Source of the DNA: Kluyvera genomosp. 1 | Lineage (GTDB): Bacteria > Pseudomonadota > Gammaproteobacteria > Enterobacterales > Enterobacteriaceae | DNA length: 64,000 bases | NCBI RefSeq assembly: GCF_001266615.1 | Contig: NZ_LGHZ01000010.1 | Span: 1-64,000, forward strand | Direction of reading: 5' to 3' | Shown here: positions 34,047 through 45,571 of the stretch, piece by piece | Numbering within the stretch: the stretch's first letter is position 1 | Layout: each line of letters opens with the position of its first letter | Translations under genes and position numbers: made by a program | The notes under the pieces: generated by a model | What the model saw: only the letters and a program-made list of their open reading frames with translations | Told to the model about the DNA's origin: nothing | Database searches by the model: none

Positions 34047-35780
34047 TTATTGATTACCCGTCTGTTCGCCGTAAGGCAGGGTATCGTAATCAGTTAGCGC
34101 TTTTTTATTGTACGGGTTGCCAATCCAGCGGGTGGATTCGACAAACTGTGGGCTGGTTAGAGCGCGGGTGGCATCATAATCGTCATAGCTTAATCCAGCC
34201 AAATCAGACCAGGTATGAATCAGCTCAGAGCTGCTGTACTTACGATTTACATCCTGTGAGAAATCACGCGGATGAGCTTCGTGCCATTTTTCCGATGTCC
34301 ACAGCAAGAATGGAATCGTGTACATATGACGCGTGGGTTCTTGCTCGTTACGCCCCTGCGTTTTATGCGGTGGGGTGTCGTACACCTCTTCTCCATGATC
34401 TGAGAAGTACAGAAGGAAACCGTTAGGGTCGGTGGCTTTGTAGTCCTTAATCAGGCTGGAAACCACGTAGTCGTTGTAGAGGTTGGCGTTGTCATAGTTG
34501 TTATAAGTAGCCTGCTCGTCCTTGGTCAGACCCGCTGGCATGGTGTCTGTCTTGCCAGAGAATTTATTCCAGTTTTCCGGATAGCGGTACTCATAGTTAA
34601 TATGCGTTCCCAGCAGGTGAACGATAATAAACTTCTTCGGTGCCGGGTCGGCCAGAACCTGTTTAAACGGTGCCAGAACGTTTGAATCATATTCACGTGC
34701 GCTCTGTGTACGCTGTTGGTTCATATAGAACTGCTGGTCAGTCTGCTTAGAGAATACCGTCAGCATGGTGTTACGCGAGGTCATCGTCTGCTGATTGGTG
34801 ATCCAGAAGGTTTTATATCCCGCCTGTTTCATCAGATTCATCAGCGATGGCTTGGTCAGATACAGATCGGGATTCTTTTCGTTCGCAAACGTCAATGCCT
34901 GCTGCAGAATCTCAATGGTATACGGACGAGAGGTCACAACATCGTTGAAGACGGTGAAGTTAGGATCGGACTTATGCAGTGCGTCGAGTTCTGGCGTTGT
35001 TTCTCGCGGATAGCCGTACAGGCTCATATGGCCACGCTGCGTTGATTCGCCAATCACCAGAACCAGCGTGCGTGGTGCGTCACCGGTGCTGTCCTTCAAG
35101 TTAGCCAATGGAGGCAGCGCATGGTTGTCGTTGAGTAAACGGGTCAGGCTGTCTAACTGATGATGGTACTGATAATAACCCGTGATGAACTGCCATGGTG
35201 CGGCAGGTGCCAGGCGCGTTGAGATGCCGTCAAGTACATCGCCAGCCGGCTTGCCCTTAATCACAATGCCATTCACCAACGGATTCAGGATCAGCCCATA
35301 CAGCAAGGCGAAGGAGACCAACCAGCGCCATGGTGTAGGAATATAGACCGGGCGTAGGCGCGTCCAGAGTGCAATGGCGATCGCTGTATAAACCAGTGCA
35401 ACCAACACGATTTTCAGGCTGAAATACTGACTAAAGAACTCACCCGCTTCGTTGGTGTTTGTTTCAAACATCACGAATAAAACGCTTTGCGAGAACTCCT
35501 GCCCGTAAATAACGTAATAGCTAATCGCCGCAAGCGATGCTCCCCACAGCACAATGCCAATGATGGCACCGATGATCCGGGTTTGTTTTGGAAACAGGAA
35601 TACCGGGACCAGCCATAACAGGCTAAAGAGAATCGAATCTCGCAGCCCGGTGGAGCCGCTGTAGCCTGTTAGGTAGATAACAAGCTGTAATGCGGTAGAA
35701 AAGAAGCAGAAATACAATACGGCCCAGCCAAGGGCTTTCCAGCTAAAGGCTGGAGTAGTCTGAGAGTCGGTGAATTGCAT
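34047..35780 (-). CDS. cptA: LPS heptose-I phosphoethanolamine transferase CptA (EptC)
   Basis: A 577-aa protein of the same length as E. coli CptA/EptC (YijP). It moves phosphoethanolamine from phosphatidylethanolamine to the phosphate on heptose I of the LPS core. About five membrane spans occupy residues 15-175. A periplasmic alkaline-phosphatase-like domain follows, with the metal-binding VIGESTQRGHMSLYGYPRETTP near residue 240 and FSDHGEEVYDTPPHKTQGRN near 465. In E. coli the gene lies near ppc and argE; here it sits between yicG and yicC, where E. coli has dinD. WaaP, encoded in this same window, makes the phosphate that CptA modifies. Confidence 0.95.
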   Translation of the reverse strand: MQFTDSQTTPAFSWKALGWAVLYFCFFSTALQLVIYLTGYSGSTGLRDSILFSLLWLVPVFLFPKQTRIIGAIIGIVLWGASLAAISYYVIYGQEFSQSVLFVMFETNTNEAGEFFSQYFSLKIVLVALVYTAIAIALWTRLRPVYIPTPWRWLVSFALLYGLILNPLVNGIVIKGKPAGDVLDGISTRLAPAAPWQFITGYYQYHHQLDSLTRLLNDNHALPPLANLKDSTGDAPRTLVLVIGESTQRGHMSLYGYPRETTPELDALHKSDPNFTVFNDVVTSRPYTIEILQQALTFANEKNPDLYLTKPSLMNLMKQAGYKTFWITNQQTMTSRNTMLTVFSKQTDQQFYMNQQRTQSAREYDSNVLAPFKQVLADPAPKKFIIVHLLGTHINYEYRYPENWNKFSGKTDTMPAGLTKDEQATYNNYDNANLYNDYVVSSLIKDYKATDPNGFLLYFSDHGEEVYDTPPHKTQGRNEQEPTRHMYTIPFLLWTSEKWHEAHPRDFSQDVNRKYSSSELIHTWSDLAGLSYDDYDATRALTSPQFVESTRWIGNPYNKKALTDYDTLPYGEQTGNQ

Positions 35781-36011
35781 ATGTTTAGCTTATTGTGAAG
35801 TTAAGGCGGCCAGTCTAGCTACCAATACTTAAGAAATAATTAGTTCGATATCAGAGCGCACAAACAGATAGGCCCAACACCGATAGGGTTAGGGCATAAA
35901 CTTAATTTAATTAAGGGATAATGTTCTGTGATATCGCATTTTTTCCATAATCGCCTTTTTAAAAGGCAGGCTAATAATGCAACGAGGATGGGGGAAAAGA
36001 AACTACCTGAA
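35781..36011. other. cptA upstream region
   Basis: The 230 bp between the cptA start and the yicC terminator are AT-rich. I see no convincing gene. It probably holds the cptA promoter, but I could not pick one -35/-10 pair over others. Confidence 0.5.
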
Positions 36012-36041
36012 TTAAAAAATGCCCGCAAAAGCGCGGGCATT
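36012..36041 (-). terminator. yicC terminator
   Basis: AATGCCCGC (36018-36026) and GCGGGCATT (36033-36041) form a perfect stem with a 6-nt loop. On the minus strand a TTTTTAAT tail follows, 24 nt past the yicC stop. Confidence 0.9.
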
Positions 36042-36065
36042 GTAACTTCATTGAGTAATGTAAAA

Positions 36066-36929
36066 TTACTCGATATTCTGAATCTGCTCGCGCATTTGCT
36101 CGATCAATACCTTGAGCTCAATAGCGGATTTCGTGACGTCGGCATTAATCGATTTTGAGGCCAGCGTGTTCGATTCACGGTTAAATTCCTGCATCATGAA
36201 GTCCAAACGGCGGCCAACGGCCTCTTTTTTCTTCAGGATGTTATAGGTTTCTTTCACGTGTGCTTCTAAACGATCCAGCTCTTCTGCCACATCAATACGC
36301 TGTGCCATCAGCACCAGTTCTTGCTCAAGGCGATTGTTTTCCAACTGCACCTCTGCATCTTCCAGCTTGGCAACCAGGCGTTCACGCTGCCATTGGAGAA
36401 TTTCTGGCATATGTGCGCGGACTTTAGTCACTTCGCCGCTGACGCCTTCCAGACGTTGTTCAATCAGCGTTTTCAGTGCCTGGCCTTCGGTTTCGCGGGC
36501 AACAATGAAATCGTCTAGCGTGCCGTCGAGGGCGGCAAGAATGTCGGCGGCAATGGCATCTAAATCCTGCTCTTTCGCGGCCATCACGCCCGGCCAGCGT
36601 AGAATGTCGACGGGATTAATTTCCCCTTCATCGCTTTGCATTTTGACCCAGTTCGCAGCGTTTACTAGCTGTTTTGCCAGGTTTTCATTAAGGATCAGCT
36701 CCCCTTGCGCACTGGCATCTGCCTCAAAGCGCAAAGTACATTCTACTTTCCCACGGGTCAGACGGGTGCGCAGGCGTTCGCGAACAACTGGTTCAAGACT
36801 GCGGAATTGCTCCGGCAGACGGAAATAGGTTTCGAGATAACGCTGGTTAACCGAGCGCAGTTCCCAGGCGGCGCTGCCCCAAGTGCCCTTGATTTCACGA
36901 CGGGCATAGGCGGTCATGCTGCGGATCAT
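36066..36929 (-). CDS. yicC: YicC endoribonuclease
   Basis: A 287-aa protein of the YicC family, recently described as an endoribonuclease that affects small-RNA turnover. The conserved N-terminus MIRSMTAYARREIKG and the C-terminal MMQEFNRESNTLASKS are intact. It is divergent from rph across 125 bp, as in E. coli. Confidence 0.93.
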   Translation of the reverse strand: MIRSMTAYARREIKGTWGSAAWELRSVNQRYLETYFRLPEQFRSLEPVVRERLRTRLTRGKVECTLRFEADASAQGELILNENLAKQLVNAANWVKMQSDEGEINPVDILRWPGVMAAKEQDLDAIAADILAALDGTLDDFIVARETEGQALKTLIEQRLEGVSGEVTKVRAHMPEILQWQRERLVAKLEDAEVQLENNRLEQELVLMAQRIDVAEELDRLEAHVKETYNILKKKEAVGRRLDFMMQEFNRESNTLASKSINADVTKSAIELKVLIEQMREQIQNIE

Positions 36930-37054
36930 AGACGTTCCTGTTTTTAAAGGAGAGATGGGGGGATTATAGCCTCCAGGGGCTTATCAGGATAGGCATAAGC
37001 GCCGTTAATCCGTATAATGCGCAGCCACATTCGTTTCAAGCCGGAGATTTTATC

Positions 37055-37771
37055 ATGCGTCCAAACGGTCGTAGTGCCAATCAGGTGCGTCCCGTCACCC
37101 TGACCCGTAATTATACAAAACACGCAGAAGGCTCCGTGCTGGTCGAATTTGGCGACACCAAAGTGCTCTGCACAGCCTCTATCGATGAAGGCGTGCCGCG
37201 TTTCCTGAAAGGTCAGGGTCAAGGTTGGATCACGGCGGAATACGGCATGCTGCCACGTGCAACCCACACCCGTAACGCCCGTGAAGCGGCGAAAGGCAAA
37301 CAGGGTGGCCGTACCATGGAAATCCAGCGTTTAATCGCTCGTGCGCTGCGCGCTGCGGTGGACCTGAAGGCGCTGGGTGAGTTCACTATTACGCTGGACT
37401 GCGATGTTATCCAGGCCGATGGCGGTACGCGTACTGCCTCGATTACCGGTGCCTGCGTGGCGCTGGCTGATGCGCTGGGCAAACTGGTTGCCGCAGGTAA
37501 GCTGAAAACCAACCCGATGAAAGGGATGGTCGCGGCGGTTTCTGTGGGTATTGTGAACGGCGAAGCGCTGTGTGACCTGGAATATGTCGAAGATTCTGCG
37601 GCAGAAACCGATATGAACGTGGTGATGACCGAAGATGGCCGTATCATCGAAGTTCAGGGAACGGCCGAAGGCGAGCCGTTCACCCATGAAGAATTACTCA
37701 CCCTGCTGGCGCTGGCCAGAGGGGGAATCGAATCTATTGTCACGACGCAGAAGGCGGCGTTGGAAAATTGA
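37055..37771 (+). CDS. rph: Ribonuclease PH, intact
   Basis: A 238-aa phosphate-dependent 3'-5' exoribonuclease that trims tRNA 3' ends. The family segments [13 protein letters not shown], the [15 protein letters not shown] segment and [17 protein letters not shown] are present. The C-terminus ([18 protein letters not shown]) is complete. E. coli K-12 carries the rph-1 frameshift that removes this end and lowers pyrE expression; this gene does not have it. Its stop lies 6 nt before the pyrE attenuator. Confidence 0.97.
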   Translation: MRPNGRSANQVRPVTLTRNYTKHAEGSVLVEFGDTKVLCTASIDEGVPRFLKGQGQGWITAEYGMLPRATHTRNAREAAKGKQGGRTMEIQRLIARALRAAVDLKALGEFTITLDCDVIQADGGTRTASITGACVALADALGKLVAAGKLKTNPMKGMVAAVSVGIVNGEALCDLEYVEDSAAETDMNVVMTEDGRIIEVQGTAEGEPFTHEELLTLLALARGGIESIVTTQKAALEN

Positions 37772-37777
37772 TTTTAA

Positions 37778-37802
37778 GGGCGACGTTGTCGCCCTTTTTT
37801 TT
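37778..37802 (+). terminator. pyrE attenuator
   Basis: GGGCGAC-GTT-GTCGCCC followed by eight or more Ts forms a strong intrinsic terminator between rph and pyrE. In E. coli this site attenuates pyrE. When UTP is low, ribosomes translating the end of rph stay close to RNA polymerase and block the hairpin. The 6-nt distance between the rph stop and the stem fits that mechanism. Confidence 0.9.
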
Positions 37803-37834
37803 GTCCGTAATAAAGTGAGATGAGGAGCGAATCC

Positions 37835-38476
37835 ATGAAACCGTATCAGCGCCAGTTTATTGAGTTTGCGCTTAACAAGCAGGTACTTAAGTTTGGCGAA
37901 TTTACGCTGAAATCCGGGCGTAAGAGCCCCTATTTCTTCAACGCCGGGCTGTTTAATACTGGGCGCGATCTGGCACTGTTAGGCCGTTTTTATGCCGAAG
38001 CGCTGGTGGATTCCGGTATTGATTTCGATCTGCTGTTTGGCCCCGCGTATAAAGGCATTCCTATCGCGACGACCACGGCGGTGGCGCTGGCGGAGCATCA
38101 CGATCGTGATTATCCGTACTGCTTTAACCGTAAAGAGGCCAAAGACCATGGTGAAGGCGGCAATCTGGTGGGCAGTGCGCTAACCGGGCGCGTCATGTTG
38201 GTGGATGACGTCATTACCGCCGGTACGGCAATTCGTGAGTCGATGGAGATTATCCAGGCTAATGGCGCAAAGCTTGCCGGCGTGCTGATCTCGCTTGATC
38301 GTCAGGAACGAGGTCGTGGCGAGATTTCTGCCATCCAGGAAGTGGAGCGTGATTACGGCTGTGACGTGATTTCGATTATTACGCTGAAAGACTTGATTGC
38401 CTATCTGGAAGAGAAACCTGAGATGGCGGAACATCTGGCGTCTGTACGCGCCTACCGTGAGGCATACGGCGTGTAA
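37835..38476 (+). CDS. pyrE: Orotate phosphoribosyltransferase PyrE
   Basis: A 213-aa enzyme that joins orotate and PRPP to form OMP in pyrimidine synthesis. The PRPP motif [13 protein letters not shown] lies near residue 120, and the flexible loop [19 protein letters not shown] near 95. The start at 37835 gives the E. coli N-terminus [13 protein letters not shown]. It is controlled by the attenuator described just upstream. Confidence 0.98.
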   Translation: MKPYQRQFIEFALNKQVLKFGEFTLKSGRKSPYFFNAGLFNTGRDLALLGRFYAEALVDSGIDFDLLFGPAYKGIPIATTTAVALAEHHDRDYPYCFNRKEAKDHGEGGNLVGSALTGRVMLVDDVITAGTAIRESMEIIQANGAKLAGVLISLDRQERGRGEISAIQEVERDYGCDVISIITLKDLIAYLEEKPEMAEHLASVRAYREAYGV

Positions 38477-38477
38477 A

Positions 38478-38506
38478 AAAATGGCCCGGTGTAAACCGGG
38501 CTATTT
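38478..38506. terminator. Bidirectional terminator between pyrE and slmA
   Basis: The stem AAATGGCCCGG/CCGGGCTATTT with a 6-nt loop is flanked by A-rich and T-rich tails. It separates the convergent pyrE and slmA genes. Confidence 0.85.
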
Positions 38507-38512
38507 AACAAA

Positions 38513-39109
38513 TTATTGTAGCTGGGCGAGAATCAGCGGCCAGCGGGCATCAAAGTCGTCGGTGGGACGATATTTGAATTCGCTACGGACAAAGCGCGAC
38601 AGCATGCCTTCGCAGAAAGCTAATAGCTGACTTGCCAGTATCGTTTCATCGGTATCGTAACCTTCTCCTTCACGCATTTTTCGCTCACGCAGCACCTGGC
38701 GTAGCTGGGCTTCAATACGTTCAAAAAGCTGGTTAATACGCCCCTGAAGACGATCCTGTTCGAACATCAGCGCATGGCCGGTCAGGATGCGGGTCAGGCC
38801 TGGGTTACGTTCGCCAAAACCGAGAACCAGCAGAACAATCAGGCGCAGACGTGTGGTGGTGTCCTTCTCATCCTTCAGAATCAAGTTGATACGGGTAATC
38901 AGGCTATCTTCGATAAACTCGATAAGGCTATCGAACATGCGGGTCTTGCTCGGGAAATGTCGGTACAGCGCAGCTTCGGAAACGCCTACGGAAGCCGCCA
39001 GTTTTGCCGTAGTGATTCGTTGGCTACCATCGCTGGATTCAAGCATCAACGCCAGGGACTGAAGTATTTCCTCGCGACGATTCCTTTTCGCAGTTTGCTT
39101 TTCTGCCAT
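38513..39109 (-). CDS. slmA: Nucleoid occlusion factor SlmA
   Basis: A 198-aa TetR-family DNA-binding protein. Bound to its chromosomal sites, it blocks FtsZ polymers over unsegregated nucleoids. The helix-turn-helix [20 protein letters not shown] is at residues 33-52. Length and sequence match E. coli SlmA closely. It lies downstream of dut in the same direction, behind the dut terminator. Confidence 0.97.
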   Translation of the reverse strand: MAEKQTAKRNRREEILQSLALMLESSDGSQRITTAKLAASVGVSEAALYRHFPSKTRMFDSLIEFIEDSLITRINLILKDEKDTTTRLRLIVLLVLGFGERNPGLTRILTGHALMFEQDRLQGRINQLFERIEAQLRQVLRERKMREGEGYDTDETILASQLLAFCEGMLSRFVRSEFKYRPTDDFDARWPLILAQLQ

Positions 39110-39217
39110 GTTCTAAAATACCCCTGAAAATACACATTTGTCAGGCGAGCATCCGCACGGTGACCACAACCATAATTTGCCGTGTTCTTTTTGCATTTAT
39201 GACGCCGTGAGATGCGT

Positions 39218-39252
39218 AAAAAGCCAGCGCGCCACGTTCGTGTGACGCGCTT
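39218..39252 (-). terminator. dut terminator
   Basis: AGCGCGCCAC and GTGACGCGCT pair around a 6-nt loop with one mismatch. On the minus strand GGCTTTTTACG follows, about 10 nt past the dut stop. Confidence 0.8.
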
Positions 39253-39261
39253 TAGAGCGGG

Positions 39262-39720
39262 TTACTGACGCCCGGAGTGACCAAAGCCACCTTCGCCACG
39301 ATCGGTGGCTTCAAATGATTCGACCAGATTAAATTCGGCCTGAACGACAGGAACAAACACCATCTGTGCGACGCGCTCACCAGGTTCGATGGTGAACGTG
39401 GTTTGCCCACGGTTCCAGATAGAGACCATCAGTTGGCCTTGATAGTCGGAATCGATAAGCCCTACCAGATTGCCCAGTACGATACCGTGCTTATGGCCGA
39501 GACCGGAGCGTGGCAGCATGACGGCCGCCAGAGACGGGTCAGCGATGTGAATCGCAAGACCTGTTGGCAGTAAGGTAGTTTCACCCGGCGCCAAAACAAT
39601 GGCTTCATCGAGACAAGCGCGCAGATCAAGGCCTGCAGAGCCAGCGGTGGCATAGGTAGGCAGCGGGAACTGCTGTCCAATACGCGAGTCCAGAATCTTA
39701 ACGTCGATTTTTTTCATCAT
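39262..39720 (-). CDS. dut: dUTP pyrophosphatase Dut
   Basis: A 152-aa trimeric dUTPase that hydrolyses dUTP to dUMP and keeps uracil out of DNA. All five family motifs are visible: [45 protein letters not shown] and the C-terminal arm [12 protein letters not shown]. Tandem ATGs occur at 39720 and 39717. The start lies 23 nt inside the end of coaBC, so translation of the two may be coupled. A long upstream in-frame extension is rejected because it runs inside coaBC. Confidence 0.97.
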   Translation of the reverse strand: MMKKIDVKILDSRIGQQFPLPTYATAGSAGLDLRACLDEAIVLAPGETTLLPTGLAIHIADPSLAAVMLPRSGLGHKHGIVLGNLVGLIDSDYQGQLMVSIWNRGQTTFTIEPGERVAQMVFVPVVQAEFNLVESFEATDRGEGGFGHSGRQ

Positions 39721-40918
39721 AACGGGTAACGATCTCGTCCAATAATAGTTGGCCCAGGAGTAACTTGCTGGCGAGAGGTAAACGCTTCTCACCGCCCTGC
39801 CAGAAAAGGTGTAATGCATTGTTATCGCTATTAAAGCCTTGATTTGATTGCGATACGTCATTGGCACAAATCAAATCAAGATTTTTGCGGCTACGCTTTT
39901 GCTGCGCGTATTCTTCCACATTATTTGTTTCGGCGGCAAATCCTACGACATACGGACGATGTTTTTTCAGTGCCGCAACGCCCGCGACGATGTCAGGGTT
40001 TTTCACCATTTTTATTGTGAATTCATCACCCTGGGTGTCCTGTTTTTTTATTTTTTCTTCAGCAATAACCGCGGCACGATAGTCGGCAACAGCCGCACAG
40101 CCGATGAAAATCTGTTGTTGTTCCGCTCGGGCCTGGACGGCGGCGTTCATCTCTTCGGCGGTAGTGACATCAATTCGCTGTACAAAGGCCGGTGTGGCTA
40201 GCGATACCGGGCCGCTAACCAGCGTAACGTTTGCACCACGGTGTGCGGCCGCCTCAGCGATAGCGAAGCCCATTTTCCCGGAGCTGTGGTTAGTGATATA
40301 GCGCACCGGATCCAATGGCTCACGAGTCGGGCCAGCGGTAATCATGATATTCAGATGTTGCAAATCTTTGACGGGCGAAAAGTGCGCTGCGGCCAGGTCC
40401 ACAATGGTCAGCGGATCGAGCATACGCCCTGGGCCAACGTCGCCACAGGCCTGGCTGCCGCTATCGGGGCCCCAGATGAGGAGATTGCGAGAAGCCAGTA
40501 CCTCAAGATTATGCTGAGTGGCTGCTGCACGGTACATCTGCTGATTCATGGCGGGGACGACCGCAACCGGGGACGGCGTGGCCAGGCAGATGGTTGAGAC
40601 CAAATCATTCGCCATGCCGGCGGTGATACGAGCAATCAGATCGGCCGTGGCGGGCGCGAGGATAACGAGGTCAGCCCATTTTCCCAGCTCAATGTGACCC
40701 ATTGCCGCTTCGGCTGCGGTATCGAGCAGGCTATCAGAAACCGGGTAACCGGATACCGCCTGCAGGCTGAGTGGGGTGATGAAAGCTTTTGCTGCTTCGG
40801 TCATGGCAACCCGCACATCCGCACCGCGGTCTCGCAGTCGGCGCACCAGTTCCGGCGTTTTGTAAGCGGCAATGCCGCCGCTGACGCCAAGGACAATTTT
40901 CTTACCGGCCAGGCTCAT
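39698..40918 (-). CDS. coaBC: Phosphopantothenoylcysteine synthetase/decarboxylase CoaBC (Dfp)
   Basis: A 406-aa bifunctional enzyme of CoA synthesis. The N-terminal flavin-dependent decarboxylase (CoaC, about residues 1-190) shows [16 protein letters not shown], the [19 protein letters not shown] region and PAMNQQMY. The C-terminal synthetase (CoaB) shows [25 protein letters not shown] near residue 203 and AAVADYR near 275. The start at 40918 gives the E. coli length; an ATG at 40921 is also possible. It is divergent from radC. Confidence 0.97.
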   Translation of the reverse strand: MSLAGKKIVLGVSGGIAAYKTPELVRRLRDRGADVRVAMTEAAKAFITPLSLQAVSGYPVSDSLLDTAAEAAMGHIELGKWADLVILAPATADLIARITAGMANDLVSTICLATPSPVAVVPAMNQQMYRAAATQHNLEVLASRNLLIWGPDSGSQACGDVGPGRMLDPLTIVDLAAAHFSPVKDLQHLNIMITAGPTREPLDPVRYITNHSSGKMGFAIAEAAAHRGANVTLVSGPVSLATPAFVQRIDVTTAEEMNAAVQARAEQQQIFIGCAAVADYRAAVIAEEKIKKQDTQGDEFTIKMVKNPDIVAGVAALKKHRPYVVGFAAETNNVEEYAQQKRSRKNLDLICANDVSQSNQGFNSDNNALHLFWQGGEKRLPLASKLLLGQLLLDEIVTRYDEKNRR

Positions 40919-41084
40919 CATGATTCTTTCCTGTTTGGAGTACATCAGAATTCGCGCATTTTATCACAATCCTGGCGAGGTCGTGCGCGGCACTTTGCGA
41001 GGCGCTACGCAAGGGTGATATCGCTGTAGTGCGGTATCAAGAAGTGTGTGACAGCATGGATACATTGATGGAGAGGGGGCTGAA

Positions 41085-41750
41085 ATGGAGAACTTAGAGG
41101 CACTCATGCCGCGCGAAAAGATGCAGAGATACGGTATCGGGTCGTTGTCTGATATCGAGCTCCTGGCGCTGTTTTTACGGACAGGGACACGTGAAAAGAG
41201 TGTGATGGGTTTTTCTCATGATTTGCTGCGGCATTTCGGTTCTCTGTATGGCCTGCTTTCGGCCTCCGAAGAGGAGATGATGCAGGTGGATGGTATCGGG
41301 CTTGCCAAATTCGCCCAGCTAAAGGGTATTGCCGAACTGGCTCGCCGTTACTTTAGCCTGCGGGTATTGGCCGATGAAACGTTGTTAAGCCCGGAGATGA
41401 CGCGTGAGTTTTTACAAAGCCAGCTGGCTGACGAAGAGAGGGAAGTATTTTTAGTTATTTTTCTCGATAACCAACACAAAGTCCTCAAACACAGTCGACT
41501 TTTTGCCGGTACGCTGAGTCATGTTGAGGTGCATCCGCGTGAAATTGTACGAGAAGCCATCAAAGTCAACGCTGCAGCGCTGATCCTTGCGCATAATCAT
41601 CCATCGGGAAATGCGGAACCCAGTAAATCAGACAGACTTATCACCGAAAGAGTGGTAAAATGTTGCCAATTCATGGATGTACGCGTACTCGATCATCTGG
41701 TTATAGGCCGTGGTGAGTATGTTTCTTTTGCCGAACGGGGCTGGATTTAG
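41085..41750 (+). CDS. radC: RadC, JAB1/MPN-family protein
   Basis: A 221-aa protein with a helix-hairpin-helix region in the N-terminal half ([14 protein letters not shown]) and a C-terminal JAMM/MPN metalloprotease-like motif [14 protein letters not shown] near residue 170. Once linked to DNA repair, its true role is not settled. The gene is complete. It lies upstream of rpmBG as in E. coli. Confidence 0.95.
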   Translation: MENLEALMPREKMQRYGIGSLSDIELLALFLRTGTREKSVMGFSHDLLRHFGSLYGLLSASEEEMMQVDGIGLAKFAQLKGIAELARRYFSLRVLADETLLSPEMTREFLQSQLADEEREVFLVIFLDNQHKVLKHSRLFAGTLSHVEVHPREIVREAIKVNAAALILAHNHPSGNAEPSKSDRLITERVVKCCQFMDVRVLDHLVIGRGEYVSFAERGWI

Positions 41751-41793
41751 CGGATTTCCTGGCGATCCACCGGGATCTTTGTCTGTTCGGGAC

Positions 41794-41822
41794 TTGAGCA
41801 TAACGTCGTGGCAGCGTATACT
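41794..41822 (+). promoter_or_regulatory. Likely sigma-70 promoter of rpmBG
   Basis: TTGAGC (41794-41799), a 17-bp spacer and TATACT (41817-41822) make a near-consensus promoter. It would start a leader of about 185 nt before rpmB. The rest of the 265-bp gap between radC and rpmB shows no other gene. Confidence 0.7.
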
Positions 41823-41994
41823 ACGCCACCTTTGAGAATCTCGGGTTTGGCATTTGGGCCTGGCAATCGAGAGTTCACTTAGACGCTAATTCGTTCGCTT
41901 GCATCCAGGTGCATGAATGATGACGTGTAGAACTGCGATGACCGGGCTGTAAAGCCTGACGAGGCGCCGATACCCCATACGAAGCTCGAGCTAA

Positions 41995-42252
<258 letters not shown>

Positions 42253-42269
42253 GTACTTAGAGGAAATAA

Positions 42270-42440
<171 letters not shown>

Positions 42441-42458
42441 TTTCAGTTTCGATGTAGC

Positions 42459-42488
42459 AAAAAACCTCGCCTTGGCGGGGTTTTTTGT
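42459..42488 (+). terminator. rpmBG terminator
   Basis: AAAAAACCTCGCC-TT-GGCGGGGTTTTTT forms a stable GC stem with an A-run before it and a T-run after it, 18 nt past rpmG. Confidence 0.9.
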
Positions 42489-42538
42489 TTTCTACGCGTC
42501 CCCATAATAGAGAGATCAGTATTACAGCCGGAGACGCT

Positions 42539-43348
42539 ATGCCTGAATTACCTGAAGTTGAAACCAGCCGCCGGGGTATTGAACCTCACCTGGTCGGCGC
42601 GACTATCCTGCATGCGGTTATCCGCAACGGCCGCCTGCGCTGGCCCGTCTCCGATGAAATCTATCGCCTGAGCGACAAATCTGTCCTGAGTGTCCAGCGG
42701 CGCGCCAAATACCTGCTACTCGAACTATCTGATGGCTGGATCATCATTCACCTTGGTATGTCTGGCAGTCTGCGTATCTTGTCGGAAGATATACCGGCGG
42801 AAAAACACGACCACGTCGATCTGGTGATGAGTAATGGTAAAGTGCTGCGCTATACCGACCCACGGCGCTTTGGCGCCTGGCTATGGACTCCCGTGCTGGA
42901 AGGGCACAGCGTGTTAGCCCATCTTGGTCCCGAGCCGCTCAGCGAGGAATTTAGCGCTGAATATCTGCTGGCGAAGTGCGCAAAGAAGAAAACCGCGATA
43001 AAGCCATGGCTGATGGATAACAAGCTGGTGGTGGGCGTCGGGAATATTTATGCCAGCGAGTCGCTGTTTGCCGCGCGGATCCATCCGGACAGACTTGCGT
43101 CATCGTTATCCAAAGATGAAGGGGAAAGGCTAGTTGGGGCAATAAAAGCGGTGCTCAAGCGTTCGATTGAACAGGGCGGAACCACGCTGAAAGATTTTCT
43201 ACAAAGCGATGGCAAGCCGGGGTATTTTGCGCAGGAGCTGCAGGTGTACGGGCGAAAAGGGGAACCTTGTCGCGCGTGTGGTACGCCAATTATCGCCACA
43301 AAGCATGCGCAGCGAGCAACGTTTTACTGCCGGTTGTGTCAGAAATAA
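42539..43348 (+). CDS. mutM: Formamidopyrimidine-DNA glycosylase MutM (Fpg)
   Basis: A 269-aa base-excision repair enzyme that removes 8-oxoguanine and cuts the strand. The mature N-terminus [12 protein letters not shown] carries the catalytic Pro and Glu. The C-terminal zinc finger C-x2-C-x16-C-x2-C (CRACGTP ... YCRLCQK) is intact. The start at 42539 is required to expose this proline; an upstream in-frame start would place 18 residues in front and make the enzyme inactive. It converges with coaD. Confidence 0.98.
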   Translation: MPELPEVETSRRGIEPHLVGATILHAVIRNGRLRWPVSDEIYRLSDKSVLSVQRRAKYLLLELSDGWIIIHLGMSGSLRILSEDIPAEKHDHVDLVMSNGKVLRYTDPRRFGAWLWTPVLEGHSVLAHLGPEPLSEEFSAEYLLAKCAKKKTAIKPWLMDNKLVVGVGNIYASESLFAARIHPDRLASSLSKDEGERLVGAIKAVLKRSIEQGGTTLKDFLQSDGKPGYFAQELQVYGRKGEPCRACGTPIIATKHAQRATFYCRLCQK

Positions 43349-43363
43349 GATGCCTTTTTCAAC

Positions 43364-43396
43364 ACGCCGCCAAATTTTGTGATAGGACGGCGGCGT
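43364..43396. terminator. Hairpin between mutM and coaD
   Basis: ACGCCGCC (43364-43371) and GGCGGCGT (43389-43396) form a perfect 8-bp stem with a 17-nt loop between the convergent stop codons. Confidence 0.6.
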
Positions 43397-43403
43397 CGTT
43401 CTG

Positions 43404-45169
<1,766 letters not shown>

Positions 45170-45571
45170 AATAAATAGCTGAGTTATGAATGTGCTGAGG
45201 ATTCTATGTATTTACCTGAGGCTTTACCATTACTTTTGCTGTTTTTGGTCTAAATTATCCACAGCGTGGCGGCTTGCCGTGGATATCGCTGCTAATCCCC
45301 GTTTTTTATGCTGTTCATAACGATTTTTCCATGAGGAATTCAACTGAGTGTCAGTTGGTAGTAATCGGTATCAATATAATTATATTGCCATGATTTATAA
45401 GGCTAAAATTATTAAATCGTACAAGGTGCTTACGGTTCGGATTGCGGCAAAAGAAGTGGTACACTATCGCGTCAAAAATGAGTGCAATATCAGTAATCAG
45501 GTAGCTGTTAAGCCTGGGCGGTAGCGTGCTTTTTCCTAATTTATCGGAAAATCTCAATCAAAGAGTCGCTT
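45170..45571. promoter_or_regulatory. waaA-waaQ intergenic control region
   Basis: This 402-bp gap separates divergent LPS genes. The waaQ side holds a possible promoter, TTCGGA (45436-45441), 18 bp, TACACT (45460-45465), followed by the JUMPStart element. In E. coli a small RNA, RirA, is made from the matching 5' untranslated region; I infer but cannot show one here. The waaA promoter should lie in the AT-rich left part. No protein gene is seen. Confidence 0.6.
45491..45529 (+). promoter_or_regulatory. JUMPStart/ops element for RfaH
   Basis: The sequence CAGGTAGCTGTTAAGCC followed by the ops core GGCGGTAGCGTG (45517-45528) matches the JUMPStart element found upstream of LPS and capsule operons. 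RfaH binds RNA polymerase paused at ops and prevents early termination. It lies about 44 nt before the waaQ start. Confidence 0.92.

Noticed and set aside
45351-45557. 68-aa open frame on the minus strand in the waaA-waaQ gap
   Set aside because: It overlaps the JUMPStart element and promoter, and has no resemblance to a known protein.
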